NCBI GenBank assembly: GCA_012800565.1 | Contig: JAAZIZ010000002.1 | Span: forward strand, 1 to 6,639 | Length of the DNA: 6,639 nucleotides | Direction of reading: 5' to 3' | Source of the DNA: Lentisphaerota bacterium | GTDB lineage: Bacteria > Verrucomicrobiota > Lentisphaeria > Oligosphaerales > Oligosphaeraceae | Part shown: one piece after another, positions 1 through 5,637 of the stretch | How positions within the stretch are numbered: the stretch's first letter is position 1 | Layout of the letters: each line of letters starts with the position of its first letter | Notes under the pieces: model-generated | The model's input: the letters and a program-made list of their open reading frames with translations, nothing else | Told to the model about the DNA's origin: nothing | Databases searched by the model: none | Translations under genes and position numbers: made by a program

Positions 1-27
1 GCGGGAGGAGGAGGCAGAGGGAGGCTG

Positions 28-1620
28 CTACTGCAGGCGGCTCTGCCGCCGCGGGTCGAAAGCGTTGCGCAGTCCTTCACCCACGAAGACCCCCAGCAGC
101 ATCACCGTGAACAAGGTCAGCGAAGGATACAGAATCAGCCACCAGGCCCAGCGCTGATTCTGGGCCTGCTGCAGCAACTGCCCCAGACTGGGGGTCGGCG
201 GCGGCAGACCGAAGCCGAGATAGTCCAGAGCCGCCAATGAACCGATGGCACCGACCAGCGAGAACGGGAAGAAGGTAATCAGCGGCACCAGGCTGTTGGG
301 AAGGATATGCCGCAGAGCGATTTTCCAGCCCGGCAGGCCCAGGCAGCGCGCGGCCTCCACAAAGGGCTGCTGGCGCAGGCGGAGCATCTCAGCCCGCATA
401 TAATATGATATGCCAATCCAGTTGAACAGCGCGTAGCAGAAGATCAGCAACTGGAAGCTCGGGCCATAAATAGAACCCATCAAAATCATGATATACAGGA
501 ACGGCAGCGCACTCCAGATTTCAATCATCCGCTGCCCCAGGATATCCACCCAGCCACCCAGATATCCCTGCAGCATCCCGACTGCCGTGCCGACAGTCAT
601 GGCGCAGATGACCAGAATCAGCCCGAAACTCAGCGAAGAACGCAGACCGTACAGAATTCGGGCGAAGACATCACGGCCGGCATCATCAAGCCCCAGCCAA
701 TGACCGGCAACTGGGCGAAACGGGAAGCGTACGGACTCCTGTTCACAGCTCAGCAGCATCTTCCGGCCTTGGTACATAACTTCCTGGGGCGAAACAGACT
801 CGCCAGCAGACAGACGCTGTCGGTTCGCAGTAATGAGCTCCTGTAGCTCCTCCGGCAAAGACTTATAACTCTCGCGATGGTTGCGCGGCAGAGTGGCCCC
901 GGGGTCGAAGTCCCAGACCAGCTCCGGCAGGTCGGGTCCCTGCAGACCGCTGATGGTCAGGCGCAGCAGCCGTGGCGGAACCGACCGGGCTGCGCTGGCA
1001 GGAAGCGTGATCTGAACCTCCGGATGGCCAGGCAGCCCGGGGCAATAATAGCTCTCGGCTGGGAATGCCTGCGTCAGCTGCAGGCGCTGCTGCAGGGTGT
1101 CGAGCAGGGCCGGCGGCAATTCCCAGAATTCCGTCAGCTTTTTTCCGCGCCCGGCAGGTGCGTTGCCGGGGTAGAAAGCCTCCATGCCGATATAACGGGT
1201 GATGACCAGTTCGGCGTTGACGCTGATGCCGCCGAGCTGCGGGATGCTGCTCAAGCGGCATCTGCTGCGCAGGTGTTCCTGCAGTTCCTCGATCGGGACA
1301 ATGGCCAGCGGATCGTTGGCCACTGGTGCCCAAAGCATCCAGGAGCCCTGCGCCCGGAAAGCCTGGTCCTGCTCCAGGCGGCGGTAATTGGTTCTGGTGT
1401 CGGGCCCGCCGGGGATAAAGGTACTCTGGGGATAAAAGCGGCAGAACGGGAAGTACCAGCGGCCTTGATGGCGCAGCAGCAGCGGACGGCCGTTGCAGAG
1501 CAGTTCTGCGCCCAGGCTGAGCACATAGAGTGCCAGCAGCAGGCACAGCGAATACCAGGCCCGGCGCAGGCTGCGGAAACGCTGCCAGCGTTTCCGGCTG
1601 ACTGGATTGAGAGTGAACAA
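28..1620 (-). CDS. yejE: YejE-type oligopeptide ABC transporter permease with a large extra periplasmic domain
   Basis: Inner-membrane permease subunit of a Yej-type (microcin C/oligopeptide) ABC importer. The N-terminus (PVSRKRWQRFR, then a membrane segment near 20-42 and PLLLRHQGRWYFPF at 46-59) matches my memory of E. coli YejE. So does the core: HWLGLDDAGRDVFARILYG at 307-325, membrane segments near 332-354, 369-408, 444-466 and 496-514, and an EAA loop at 422-441 (EAARCLG...HILPN) that contacts the ATPase. It ends with GEGLRNAFDPRR. At 530 residues it is about 190 longer than E. coli YejE (about 340). The excess lies between WMLWAPV (94-100) and HWLG (307). The start is TTG, chosen because GGGAG lies 8 bases upstream and no early ATG or GTG fits. 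It begins 15 bases after the UPF0016 stop and ends in TAG. No YejA, YejB or YejF partner is visible. Function is confident; the substrate is not known. Confidence 0.93.
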   Translation of the reverse strand: MFTLNPVSRKRWQRFRSLRRAWYSLCLLLALYVLSLGAELLCNGRPLLLRHQGRWYFPFCRFYPQSTFIPGGPDTRTNYRRLEQDQAFRAQGSWMLWAPVANDPLAIVPIEELQEHLRSRCRLSSIPQLGGISVNAELVITRYIGMEAFYPGNAPAGRGKKLTEFWELPPALLDTLQQRLQLTQAFPAESYYCPGLPGHPEVQITLPASAARSVPPRLLRLTISGLQGPDLPELVWDFDPGATLPRNHRESYKSLPEELQELITANRQRLSAGESVSPQEVMYQGRKMLLSCEQESVRFPFRPVAGHWLGLDDAGRDVFARILYGLRSSLSFGLILVICAMTVGTAVGMLQGYLGGWVDILGQRMIEIWSALPFLYIMILMGSIYGPSFQLLIFCYALFNWIGISYYMRAEMLRLRQQPFVEAARCLGLPGWKIALRHILPNSLVPLITFFPFSLVGAIGSLAALDYLGFGLPPPTPSLGQLLQQAQNQRWAWWLILYPSLTLFTVMLLGVFVGEGLRNAFDPRRQSRLQ

Positions 1621-1628
1621 CTGTTTCT

Positions 1629-1633
1629 CTCCC
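1629..1633 (-). promoter_or_regulatory. Ribosome binding site supporting the TTG start of yejE
   Basis: On the minus strand GGGAG stands 8 bases before TTG at 1620. It sits in the 15-base gap after the preceding stop codon, which suggests translational coupling. It decides the TTG start, because no ATG or GTG follows in the first codons and the N-terminus so defined lines up with remembered YejE. Confidence 0.6.
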
Positions 1634-1635
1634 GC

Positions 1636-1938
1636 TCAGGCGGCTGGCGGCGATGAACATTTGCAGGCCAGGTTGATCAGCATGCAGCAGCCCATGATAA
1701 TAAAAAAGATTGCTGCCGTTGCAATCAGGTATTTGGCCGGGATATAGCGGGCGATCACGCTCCCCCCTACCGCAGCGATGGCCGAGGTGCAGACCAAGGC
1801 CAGGCTGGAGCCCAGGAAGACCGAAATCCAGCAGGTAGGCTTGCCTGAACTCAGAGCCAGAGCAGTCAACTGTGTCTTGTCGCCCAGTTCTGCCAGGAAG
1901 ACAATCCCGAAAGTCATGCAAAAAAGCTTCAAATCCAT
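1636..1938 (-). CDS. Half-size UPF0016/GDT1 (TMEM165) family cation transporter
   Basis: A small membrane protein of 100 residues from the ATG at 1938. It carries one copy of the family signature, E-L-G-D-K-T (residues 17-22), in the first of three hydrophobic segments (about 5-15 before the motif, 36-58, and 69-90). Members characterised elsewhere (TMEM165, Gdt1, bacterial MneA/Mnx) move Mn2+ or Ca2+, and full-size members have two such motifs in about 190-220 residues. This protein is half of that and would have to work as a homodimer or with a partner gene that is not in the window. The C-terminus is cysteine-bearing (ACKCSSPPAA). An in-frame TTG at 1956 would add six residues, but AGGAG six bases before the ATG favours 1938. 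It is 27 bases after the secreted-protein gene and 15 before yejE. Family assignment is good; the transported ion is inferred. Confidence 0.85.
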   Translation of the reverse strand: MDLKLFCMTFGIVFLAELGDKTQLTALALSSGKPTCWISVFLGSSLALVCTSAIAAVGGSVIARYIPAKYLIATAAIFFIIMGCCMLINLACKCSSPPAA

Positions 1939-1944
1939 TATCTG

Positions 1945-1949
1945 CTCCT
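1945..1949 (-). promoter_or_regulatory. Ribosome binding site of the UPF0016 gene
   Basis: AGGAG on the minus strand lies 6 bases before the ATG at 1938. This is the best Shine-Dalgarno match in the operon. It would fall inside the coding region if translation began at the in-frame TTG at 1956, so it argues for the ATG. Confidence 0.65.
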
Positions 1950-1965
1950 GAAGCAATATGGCTGG

Positions 1966-2643
1966 TCAATAGCTGACGGAAAAATTATAAAACCGGTTGA
2001 TGCCTTCGCAGCCGGTCAAGCCGACATAGAATTCCTTGGGGAGTGCAATTTCGGAGTAACCGAAGCTCTGGCCGTTGCACTCGACTTCGATAATCGGGTG
2101 GCGCTCGCCGCCGGGGAAAGTGATGGTCACCACCAGCTGCAGTTTCTCCTTGGCCGGATAACTTGCTTTCAGATAGCCGGCTTTGTACCAGGTGGGCTTG
2201 TCGTCTTTCATATTGTGATGCCAGACATTCAGGCCCTGGTCATACAGGACTATTTCCCAATGTTGACGGTATTCCGGACGCCCTTTCGCATCATGACCAT
2301 ATTCCGGGGCAATGACCAGCAGAGGTGCCATGCGGTGATCAAACGACATCTCAGACTTGAGCACCACTTTCTTCCGGGCGCTGATTTTTTGCCCCCACAG
2401 CATGGAAGTGTAAGTCTCGGCCGCTTTCTTGCTCAGCATCTCAGCTTCGCTGGCACCTTCCGGTACCTGATTGGCGATGTGGTCTTCCGCTTGGTTCCAG
2501 TTGCCGAAATGTTCCCAGCGCGGGCTCTTGATCAGAATCCAGTCCTCGGCTTTCCAGCCGGTCGGGGTGAAGTCGCATTTGAATTCTTCGGCCGACAGGA
2601 CCAGTGAAAACAGCAGCAGGGTCAGGGTAAGAAATCGTTTCAT
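1966..2643 (-). CDS. Small secreted protein, probably a beta-sandwich, function unknown
   Basis: I do not recognise a named family. From the ATG at 2643 the product is 225 residues with a clear signal peptide: MKRF, a leucine-rich core to about residue 17, and likely cleavage after VLSA before EEF. The mature part is rich in aromatic and beta-prone stretches (WEIVLYDQGLNVWHH; LQLVVTITF; IIEVECNGQSFGY) and closes with EFYVGLTGCEGINRFYNFSV. That pattern resembles concanavalin A/LamG-like sugar-binding or polysaccharide-lyase folds, an inference from texture only. No catalytic motif is evident and there is no membrane anchor after the signal, so it is probably periplasmic or exported. Three in-frame ATGs exist (2658, 2646, 2643). 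AAGGAA lies 6 bases before 2643 and only 3 before 2646, and nothing precedes 2658. It sits between the peptidase and the UPF0016 gene, with short gaps on both sides. Confidence 0.8.
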   Translation of the reverse strand: MKRFLTLTLLLFSLVLSAEEFKCDFTPTGWKAEDWILIKSPRWEHFGNWNQAEDHIANQVPEGASEAEMLSKKAAETYTSMLWGQKISARKKVVLKSEMSFDHRMAPLLVIAPEYGHDAKGRPEYRQHWEIVLYDQGLNVWHHNMKDDKPTWYKAGYLKASYPAKEKLQLVVTITFPGGERHPIIEVECNGQSFGYSEIALPKEFYVGLTGCEGINRFYNFSVSY

Positions 2644-2649
2644 CATCAG

Positions 2650-2655
2650 TTCCTT
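2650..2655 (-). promoter_or_regulatory. Ribosome binding site deciding the start of the secreted protein
   Basis: AAGGAA on the minus strand lies 6 bases before the ATG at 2643 and 3 bases before the overlapping ATG at 2646. It would be within the coding region if the ATG at 2658 were used, so 2643 is preferred. Confidence 0.55.
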
Positions 2656-2675
2656 CATTTGCTTGAGTTTAATTT

Positions 2676-3647
2676 CTATTGTGAATCTGGTACAGCAGTA
2701 TTCTTGGCCTCGTTGGTGGTGCTGGCCGCAAAACTGCAGAAGCGCAGGGTGTTCACTTTCCAGCGCCAGGTATCGCTGCAGCGGCGCTGCAGCCAGGTAA
2801 AAGCGGCATCCTGGTCCGGCAGCTGGCTGAGGTCCAGGATATCACGATCGCTGCAGCGGCACAGCACTGCCAGGCAATGTTCTTCCGGAAAAAGCCAGCC
2901 CAAGTGTTGTCTGGCCTGCCCGAAGATGTCCATCAGATGTTTTTGGCGCAGGAACAGCCAGCCGATAGTCAGAGCGAAGAGCAGCCAGAAGAACCACCCG
3001 GGTAGTGCCGGCCAGATGAAAGTCTGGCAGAGCTGGCTGGCGAACAGCAGAGCGGTGACTCCCAGGAACAGGAATGAATCGCGCGGGCGTTGGAAAATTC
3101 CCCCGAAATAGCGGCGGAAGCGGGTGAAAGCAGTTTGATAGGCGCAGATTTCTTCAAACATCCTGGCTTCGAAGCTGAGTCTGGCCACATGGCAGAGCTC
3201 ATGGGCCAGCAATTCCCGGCGCTGGTAGAACAGCCAGCGCTGCCGATCACGGAAACTCCTGCGGATGATAAACAAGGCAAAAAAATCGGGAAAGAAGCAG
3301 AATGCCCCGCCGCCAAAGAACATACTGAAATGCGGATCAATGAAAAAGCCCTGTACCCAATCTACCTGGAAGTGGAACAGCTCTGCTGTGATGGCGTGAC
3401 CTTCCTGGAACAGCTCCGGCGGAATTTGTTCGTCCTGACAGACGGTGATGCCCTCAATTGTGTAGGCGCCGCCGTCCGCCAGGGTGCGGTTCATCTCAGC
3501 CGTACGCTGATTGAGCAGCTGCAGCCGTTCTGCCAGATCGCGGGCGGATTCATGATCGGCACAGAATATCCCGCGTTTGTCCAAGGCGGCGAAAGCCTCC
3601 AGCTCTCCTGCCGCAATGCCGGCAATCAGTTCTTCTTCAATCAGCAT
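2676..3647 (-). CDS. Membrane protein with HExxH zinc-metallopeptidase motif
   Basis: A 323-residue protein whose family I cannot name. Residues 149-153 read HELCH, a canonical HExxH zinc site, followed by EE at 165-166 (MFEEICAY), the right sort of place for a gluzincin third ligand. Conserved-looking sequence continues through TRFRRYFGG (175-183). Before it, residues 97-130 are strongly aromatic (FFIDPHFSMFFGGGAFCFFPDFFALFII) and may sit in or on the membrane. After it come two good membrane segments (about 191-210 and 216-233) and a cysteine-containing C-terminal region (FPEEHCLAVLCRCSDRD) without recognised motifs. There is no signal peptide. The start at 3647 has no visible Shine-Dalgarno and an in-frame stop lies 9 bases upstream, so translation may be weak or coupled. 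It lies 47 bases after the fucosidase stop and is followed closely by the secreted protein. Peptidase activity is inferred from the motif; envelope protein turnover and peptide processing are both possible roles. Confidence 0.8.
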   Translation of the reverse strand: MLIEEELIAGIAAGELEAFAALDKRGIFCADHESARDLAERLQLLNQRTAEMNRTLADGGAYTIEGITVCQDEQIPPELFQEGHAITAELFHFQVDWVQGFFIDPHFSMFFGGGAFCFFPDFFALFIIRRSFRDRQRWLFYQRRELLAHELCHVARLSFEARMFEEICAYQTAFTRFRRYFGGIFQRPRDSFLFLGVTALLFASQLCQTFIWPALPGWFFWLLFALTIGWLFLRQKHLMDIFGQARQHLGWLFPEEHCLAVLCRCSDRDILDLSQLPDQDAAFTWLQRRCSDTWRWKVNTLRFCSFAASTTNEAKNTAVPDSQ

Positions 3648-3673
3648 CAGTTTGCATCAATAACAGTGGGGAT

Positions 3674-3693
3674 GGGCTGTGGCAGAACAGCCC
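3674..3693 (-). other. Intercistronic hairpin between the fucosidase and peptidase genes
   Basis: GGGCTGT and ACAGCCC form a perfect 7-bp stem with a 6-base loop in the 47-base gap. No T-run follows on the minus strand, so it is not a typical terminator. It could stabilise the upstream message, or slow read-through and lower expression of the downstream genes. Confidence 0.4.
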
Positions 3694-3694
3694 C

Positions 3695-4981
3695 TTAATT
3701 CAGGAAAATTTCGATTACCGGGACTTCAACCTTGGGAGCCACCGGCGGCAGAATCAAAGTCAGGACATCGCTGCCGACCGCCGCGTTCATGTGTCCGTGC
3801 GGCAGGGCTACCGGTTCCTTACGCAGAATCTCGCTGCCATCATGCAGGAAACGGGCGAATTTGACCTTGCCCGCCAATTGGGGCAGGTGCAGGAATTTCT
3901 GGGGCCAGGAGTACAGATGCAGGAACAGACGCCCGGTTACCGGGTTGTAGGTGTAGCGGCAATGCTCCGGCTCAGGGTATTCCTCGGGTGCAATCGTGCA
4001 GCCGTAGATCGATGGCGAATGGAACTTCATCCAGGCACCGATGGCCTCCAGGGAGGCCTGCGCCCGCTGATCGAAATAGCCGCGTGCGGTAGGACCGACA
4101 TTCAGCAGCAGATTTCCGCCCCGGCTGACGTGGTTGACCAGCATGGTGATCAGATCATGCGGGGTCTTCCAGGTCTGTTCATCGCGGTGGTAGCCCCAGG
4201 AACCGGAGAAAGTCTGGCAGCCTTCCCAAGGCAGCAGAGCGCCATTCTCATCCCGGATGCCCCGGGCTGGGACATACTGCTCCGGCGACTGGAAATCGCC
4301 GGCCCCGGGCAGGTCCATTCGGTCATCCAGCAGGATATCCGGCTGGAGGGAGCGAATCAGCTTGAGCAGCTTCTCCGATTCCCAATCCTCGCGGCCCTTG
4401 CCGGTGCCATCCTTGCTCGGGTATGAGAAATCGAACCAGAGGATGTCGATCTTACCGTAGTTGGTCAGCAGCTCCCGTACCTGCTGGCGCATGTATTCGG
4501 TGTATTTCTTCTGGTCGCGCTGCTGGTTGAGCTGCTCCCAGCCGGGTTTGACATACAGGGGATGGAAGCAGTCGATGCGGAATTGCGGATGGTGCCAGTC
4601 AAGCAGCGAGTAGTAGAAGCCCACCCGCAAGCCTTCTGCCCGATATGCATCCACGACCTCGCGGATATAGTCACGCCGGGCTTTGTAGTCGGTGTACTTG
4701 GAGTCGAACATGCAGAAGCCTTCGTGATGCTTGGCGGTGATGACCAGGTATTTCATCCCGGCATTTTTGGCCATGCGGGCCCACTCCTGCGGGTTAAACA
4801 AATCCGGCTCGAAGAACTCCTGGTATTTCTCATAAACTTCAGGGGGGATGGACTCGCGGTTCTGCACCCACTCATGCCGGCCTAAAACAGAATACAGACC
4901 CCAGTGAATAAACATCCCGAAACGCGCTTCCTGCCACCAGGTGCGGTCGCCATGCGGATATTGCGCTGCTTTCTTAGCCAT
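3695..4981 (-). CDS. Alpha-L-fucosidase, glycoside hydrolase family 29
   Basis: Retaining exo-hydrolase that releases L-fucose from the non-reducing ends of glycans. The 428-residue protein shows the GH29 landmarks in order: WWQEARFGMFIHWG (15-28), the KHHEGF substrate-binding motif (84-89), GFYYSLLDWH (121-130), and ILWFDFSYPS (180-189), whose Asp184 is in the place of the catalytic nucleophile. PWEGCQTFSGSWGY (251-264) follows, with Glu253 a candidate acid/base, and then GGNLLLNVGPTARG (288-301). The last 90 or so residues form the usual small beta-domain. There is no signal peptide, so it should act in the cytoplasm on imported fucosides. The ATG has AAGGG 8 bases upstream. It is the first gene of the five-gene cluster, behind a leader of about 150 bases and an intrinsic terminator. 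Family assignment is very secure; linkage preference cannot be read from sequence. Confidence 0.96.
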   Translation of the reverse strand: MAKKAAQYPHGDRTWWQEARFGMFIHWGLYSVLGRHEWVQNRESIPPEVYEKYQEFFEPDLFNPQEWARMAKNAGMKYLVITAKHHEGFCMFDSKYTDYKARRDYIREVVDAYRAEGLRVGFYYSLLDWHHPQFRIDCFHPLYVKPGWEQLNQQRDQKKYTEYMRQQVRELLTNYGKIDILWFDFSYPSKDGTGKGREDWESEKLLKLIRSLQPDILLDDRMDLPGAGDFQSPEQYVPARGIRDENGALLPWEGCQTFSGSWGYHRDEQTWKTPHDLITMLVNHVSRGGNLLLNVGPTARGYFDQRAQASLEAIGAWMKFHSPSIYGCTIAPEEYPEPEHCRYTYNPVTGRLFLHLYSWPQKFLHLPQLAGKVKFARFLHDGSEILRKEPVALPHGHMNAAVGSDVLTLILPPVAPKVEVPVIEIFLN

Positions 4982-5134
4982 AATCAGTGCCCTTGTCTAA
5001 AAGTGATAATTGCCCTGTTCAGGAAGTAAATCCTGCCCAATTGGAATGTAATGAAAGAAACAGGGGGGAGCACATGCATGTTGCCTGGATTAAAGCCTTG
5101 CACCGTGCGGGTTGCATTGGCGCTGAGCCCCCCC
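4982..5134 (-). promoter_or_regulatory. Leader/promoter region of the fucosidase operon
   Basis: This region of about 150 bases lies between the orphan terminator and the first gene, so the operon promoter should be here unless transcription enters through the terminator. The best sigma-70-like pair I find is weak: TTTACT (5025-5030) and TATCAC (5003-5008) with a 16-base spacer, each matching 4 of 6 consensus bases. It would give a very short leader carrying the AAGGG site at 4990-4994. Two small inverted repeats overlap it: CCTGTTCAGG (5014-5023) and CAGGA/TCCTG (5020-5035). They could be an operator. Eight consecutive G (minus strand) mark the upstream edge. Confidence 0.25.
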
Positions 5135-5135
5135 C

Positions 5136-5163
5136 AAAAAAGTGCGCCTCGAAGAGGCGCACT
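5136..5163 (-). terminator. Intrinsic terminator ending leftward transcription
   Basis: A perfect 10-bp stem (AGTGCGCCTC/GAGGCGCACT) with a 3-base loop is followed on the minus strand by six T (5136-5141, the first paired in the stem) and then eight G. The T-run lies only on the minus-strand side, so it stops leftward transcripts. No gene ends just before it: the nearest upstream stop codon is about 700 bases away and has its own terminator. It therefore ends either an unannotated RNA or read-through, or acts as an attenuator for the fucosidase operon. Confidence 0.85.
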
Positions 5164-5269
5164 CATTACGCTCTGCCCTGCTGTCTCCAGGCGGAGCAGC
5201 AAAGGCGGTTTTTTAATATAACCGCAAAATCAGGATATTCCTGTCTGGACGAGGCAAAACAGCTTTGCC
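5141..5269 (-). other. Array of small hairpins ending in the terminator; possible structured RNA
   Basis: Reading leftward, inverted repeats follow one another closely. GGCAAA/TTTGCC is at 5253-5269 and CAGGA-TAT-TCCTG at 5231-5243. GCGGTT/AACCGC with a 9-base loop is at 5205-5225. A 9-bp stem with one bulged T and a 4-base loop is at 5179-5201, and last comes the terminator stem at 5141-5163. No protein-coding reading fits. The pattern is what a small RNA or a leader attenuator would look like, but the individual stems (apart from the last two) are short enough to occur by chance. I recognise no known riboswitch class. Confidence 0.35.
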
Positions 5270-5370
5270 GGCATAATCGGTCGTAATGCGTCAGCTGGGC
5301 ATATTTATGACCAACGCTTTGAAAGGCAAATGTCTGACGGGGCCCTGCGGGAACTCTTCTCCCGCTGGGG
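5270..5370. other. Non-coding spacer without recognisable features
   Basis: I see no gene, strong hairpin or convincing promoter here. It is part of the gene-free stretch between the fucosidase and the YDG-repeat protein (about 4982-5864), whose other parts are listed separately. Confidence 0.4.
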
Positions 5371-5410
5371 AAGCGGCGGCAAGCCGTTGCACTCCACGTG
5401 CCCTTACGCC
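5371..5410 (+). repeat. 40-bp palindrome-containing repeat, copy A
   Basis: This copy matches 5567-5606 at 33 of 40 positions, and all seven differences are transitions. It opens with an 18-nt palindrome (GCGGCGGCAAGCCGTTGC, 5373-5390) and ends with the shared TGCCCTTACGCC. Two pairs in its stem are G-T on the plus strand. It looks like a REP-type interspersed element. Similar palindrome units recur, as far as I remember, in intergenic DNA of Verrucomicrobia-like genomes, which I could not verify here. Confidence 0.65.
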
Positions 5411-5543
5411 CTGTTTATGTCACTTTGCAGGATTGAGGCTGTAATGGTGGCAGAAAACTTTTTCGCCTTATTTCTGCTGCCACTTGTGTCTGCAGGAGGC
5501 GCGTTCTGGAGTATAATGTGAAAGTGCAGTGTGCAGGAGAGGT
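5411..5543. other. Non-coding spacer between the two palindromic repeats
   Basis: No gene is supported. The only notable motif is a consensus TATAAT on the plus strand (5512-5517), overlapping TATACT on the minus strand (5510-5515). Neither has a good -35 partner at 16-18 bases, so promoter activity is uncertain. Confidence 0.35.
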
Positions 5544-5606
5544 GCGGGAGCAAGCTGCCGCGCTGAAAGCGGCAGCAAGCTGCCGCGCTCCATATGCCCT
5601 TACGCC
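5544..5606 (+). repeat. Tandem palindromes with 40-bp repeat copy B
   Basis: Two 18-nt palindromes stand 25 bases apart: GCGGGAGCAAGCTGCCGC (5544-5561, one mismatched pair) and GCGGCAGCAAGCTGCCGC (5569-5586, perfect). The second begins copy B of the 40-bp element (5567-5606). A 16-bp direct repeat, AGCAAGCTGCCGCGCT, is found at 5549-5564 and 5574-5589. The right arm of the first palindrome can also pair with the left arm of the second (GCTGCCGC/GCGGCAGC, 7-base loop), so alternative folds compete. Confidence 0.65.
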
Positions 5607-5637
5607 ATGGGTAACCTGCAGGTCGTGCCCCGCCTTT

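Noticed and set aside
1..27. Possible start of a further transporter gene at the left edge
   Set aside because: On the minus strand it is a 27-base pyrimidine-rich stretch after the yejE stop, with no start codon or ribosome site. Nothing can be called.
877..1656. Plus-strand open frame of 259 codons opposite yejE
   Set aside because: It is antisense to a secure gene, its composition is typical of an antisense shadow, and no family resemblance is visible.
863..1969. Long minus-strand open frame of 368 codons in another frame
   Set aside because: It covers yejE and the UPF0016 gene in a different frame. Its product is low in structure and rich in Ala, Pro, Arg and Gln, as expected of a GC-rich shadow, while the genes it overlaps have clear family motifs.
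2775..2793. Duplicated GCTGCAGC palindrome inside the peptidase gene
   Set aside because: It follows from coding for Leu-Gln-Arg-Arg-Cys-Ser in a GC-rich gene. There is no sign of a regulatory role.
5074..5286. Plus-strand 70-codon frame starting MHVAWIKALHRAG, with AGGGGGGAG just before the ATG and six cysteines
   Set aside because: The ribosome-site-like sequence is attractive, but the frame runs through the C8 tract, the perfect terminator hairpin and the other hairpins. It has no promoter and reads as a low-quality basic peptide. Non-coding structure explains the DNA better.
5549..5589. Possible CRISPR array from the 16-bp direct repeat spaced by 9 bases
   Set aside because: There are only two copies, the spacer is far too short, the repeat is part of a palindromic element, and no cas genes are present.
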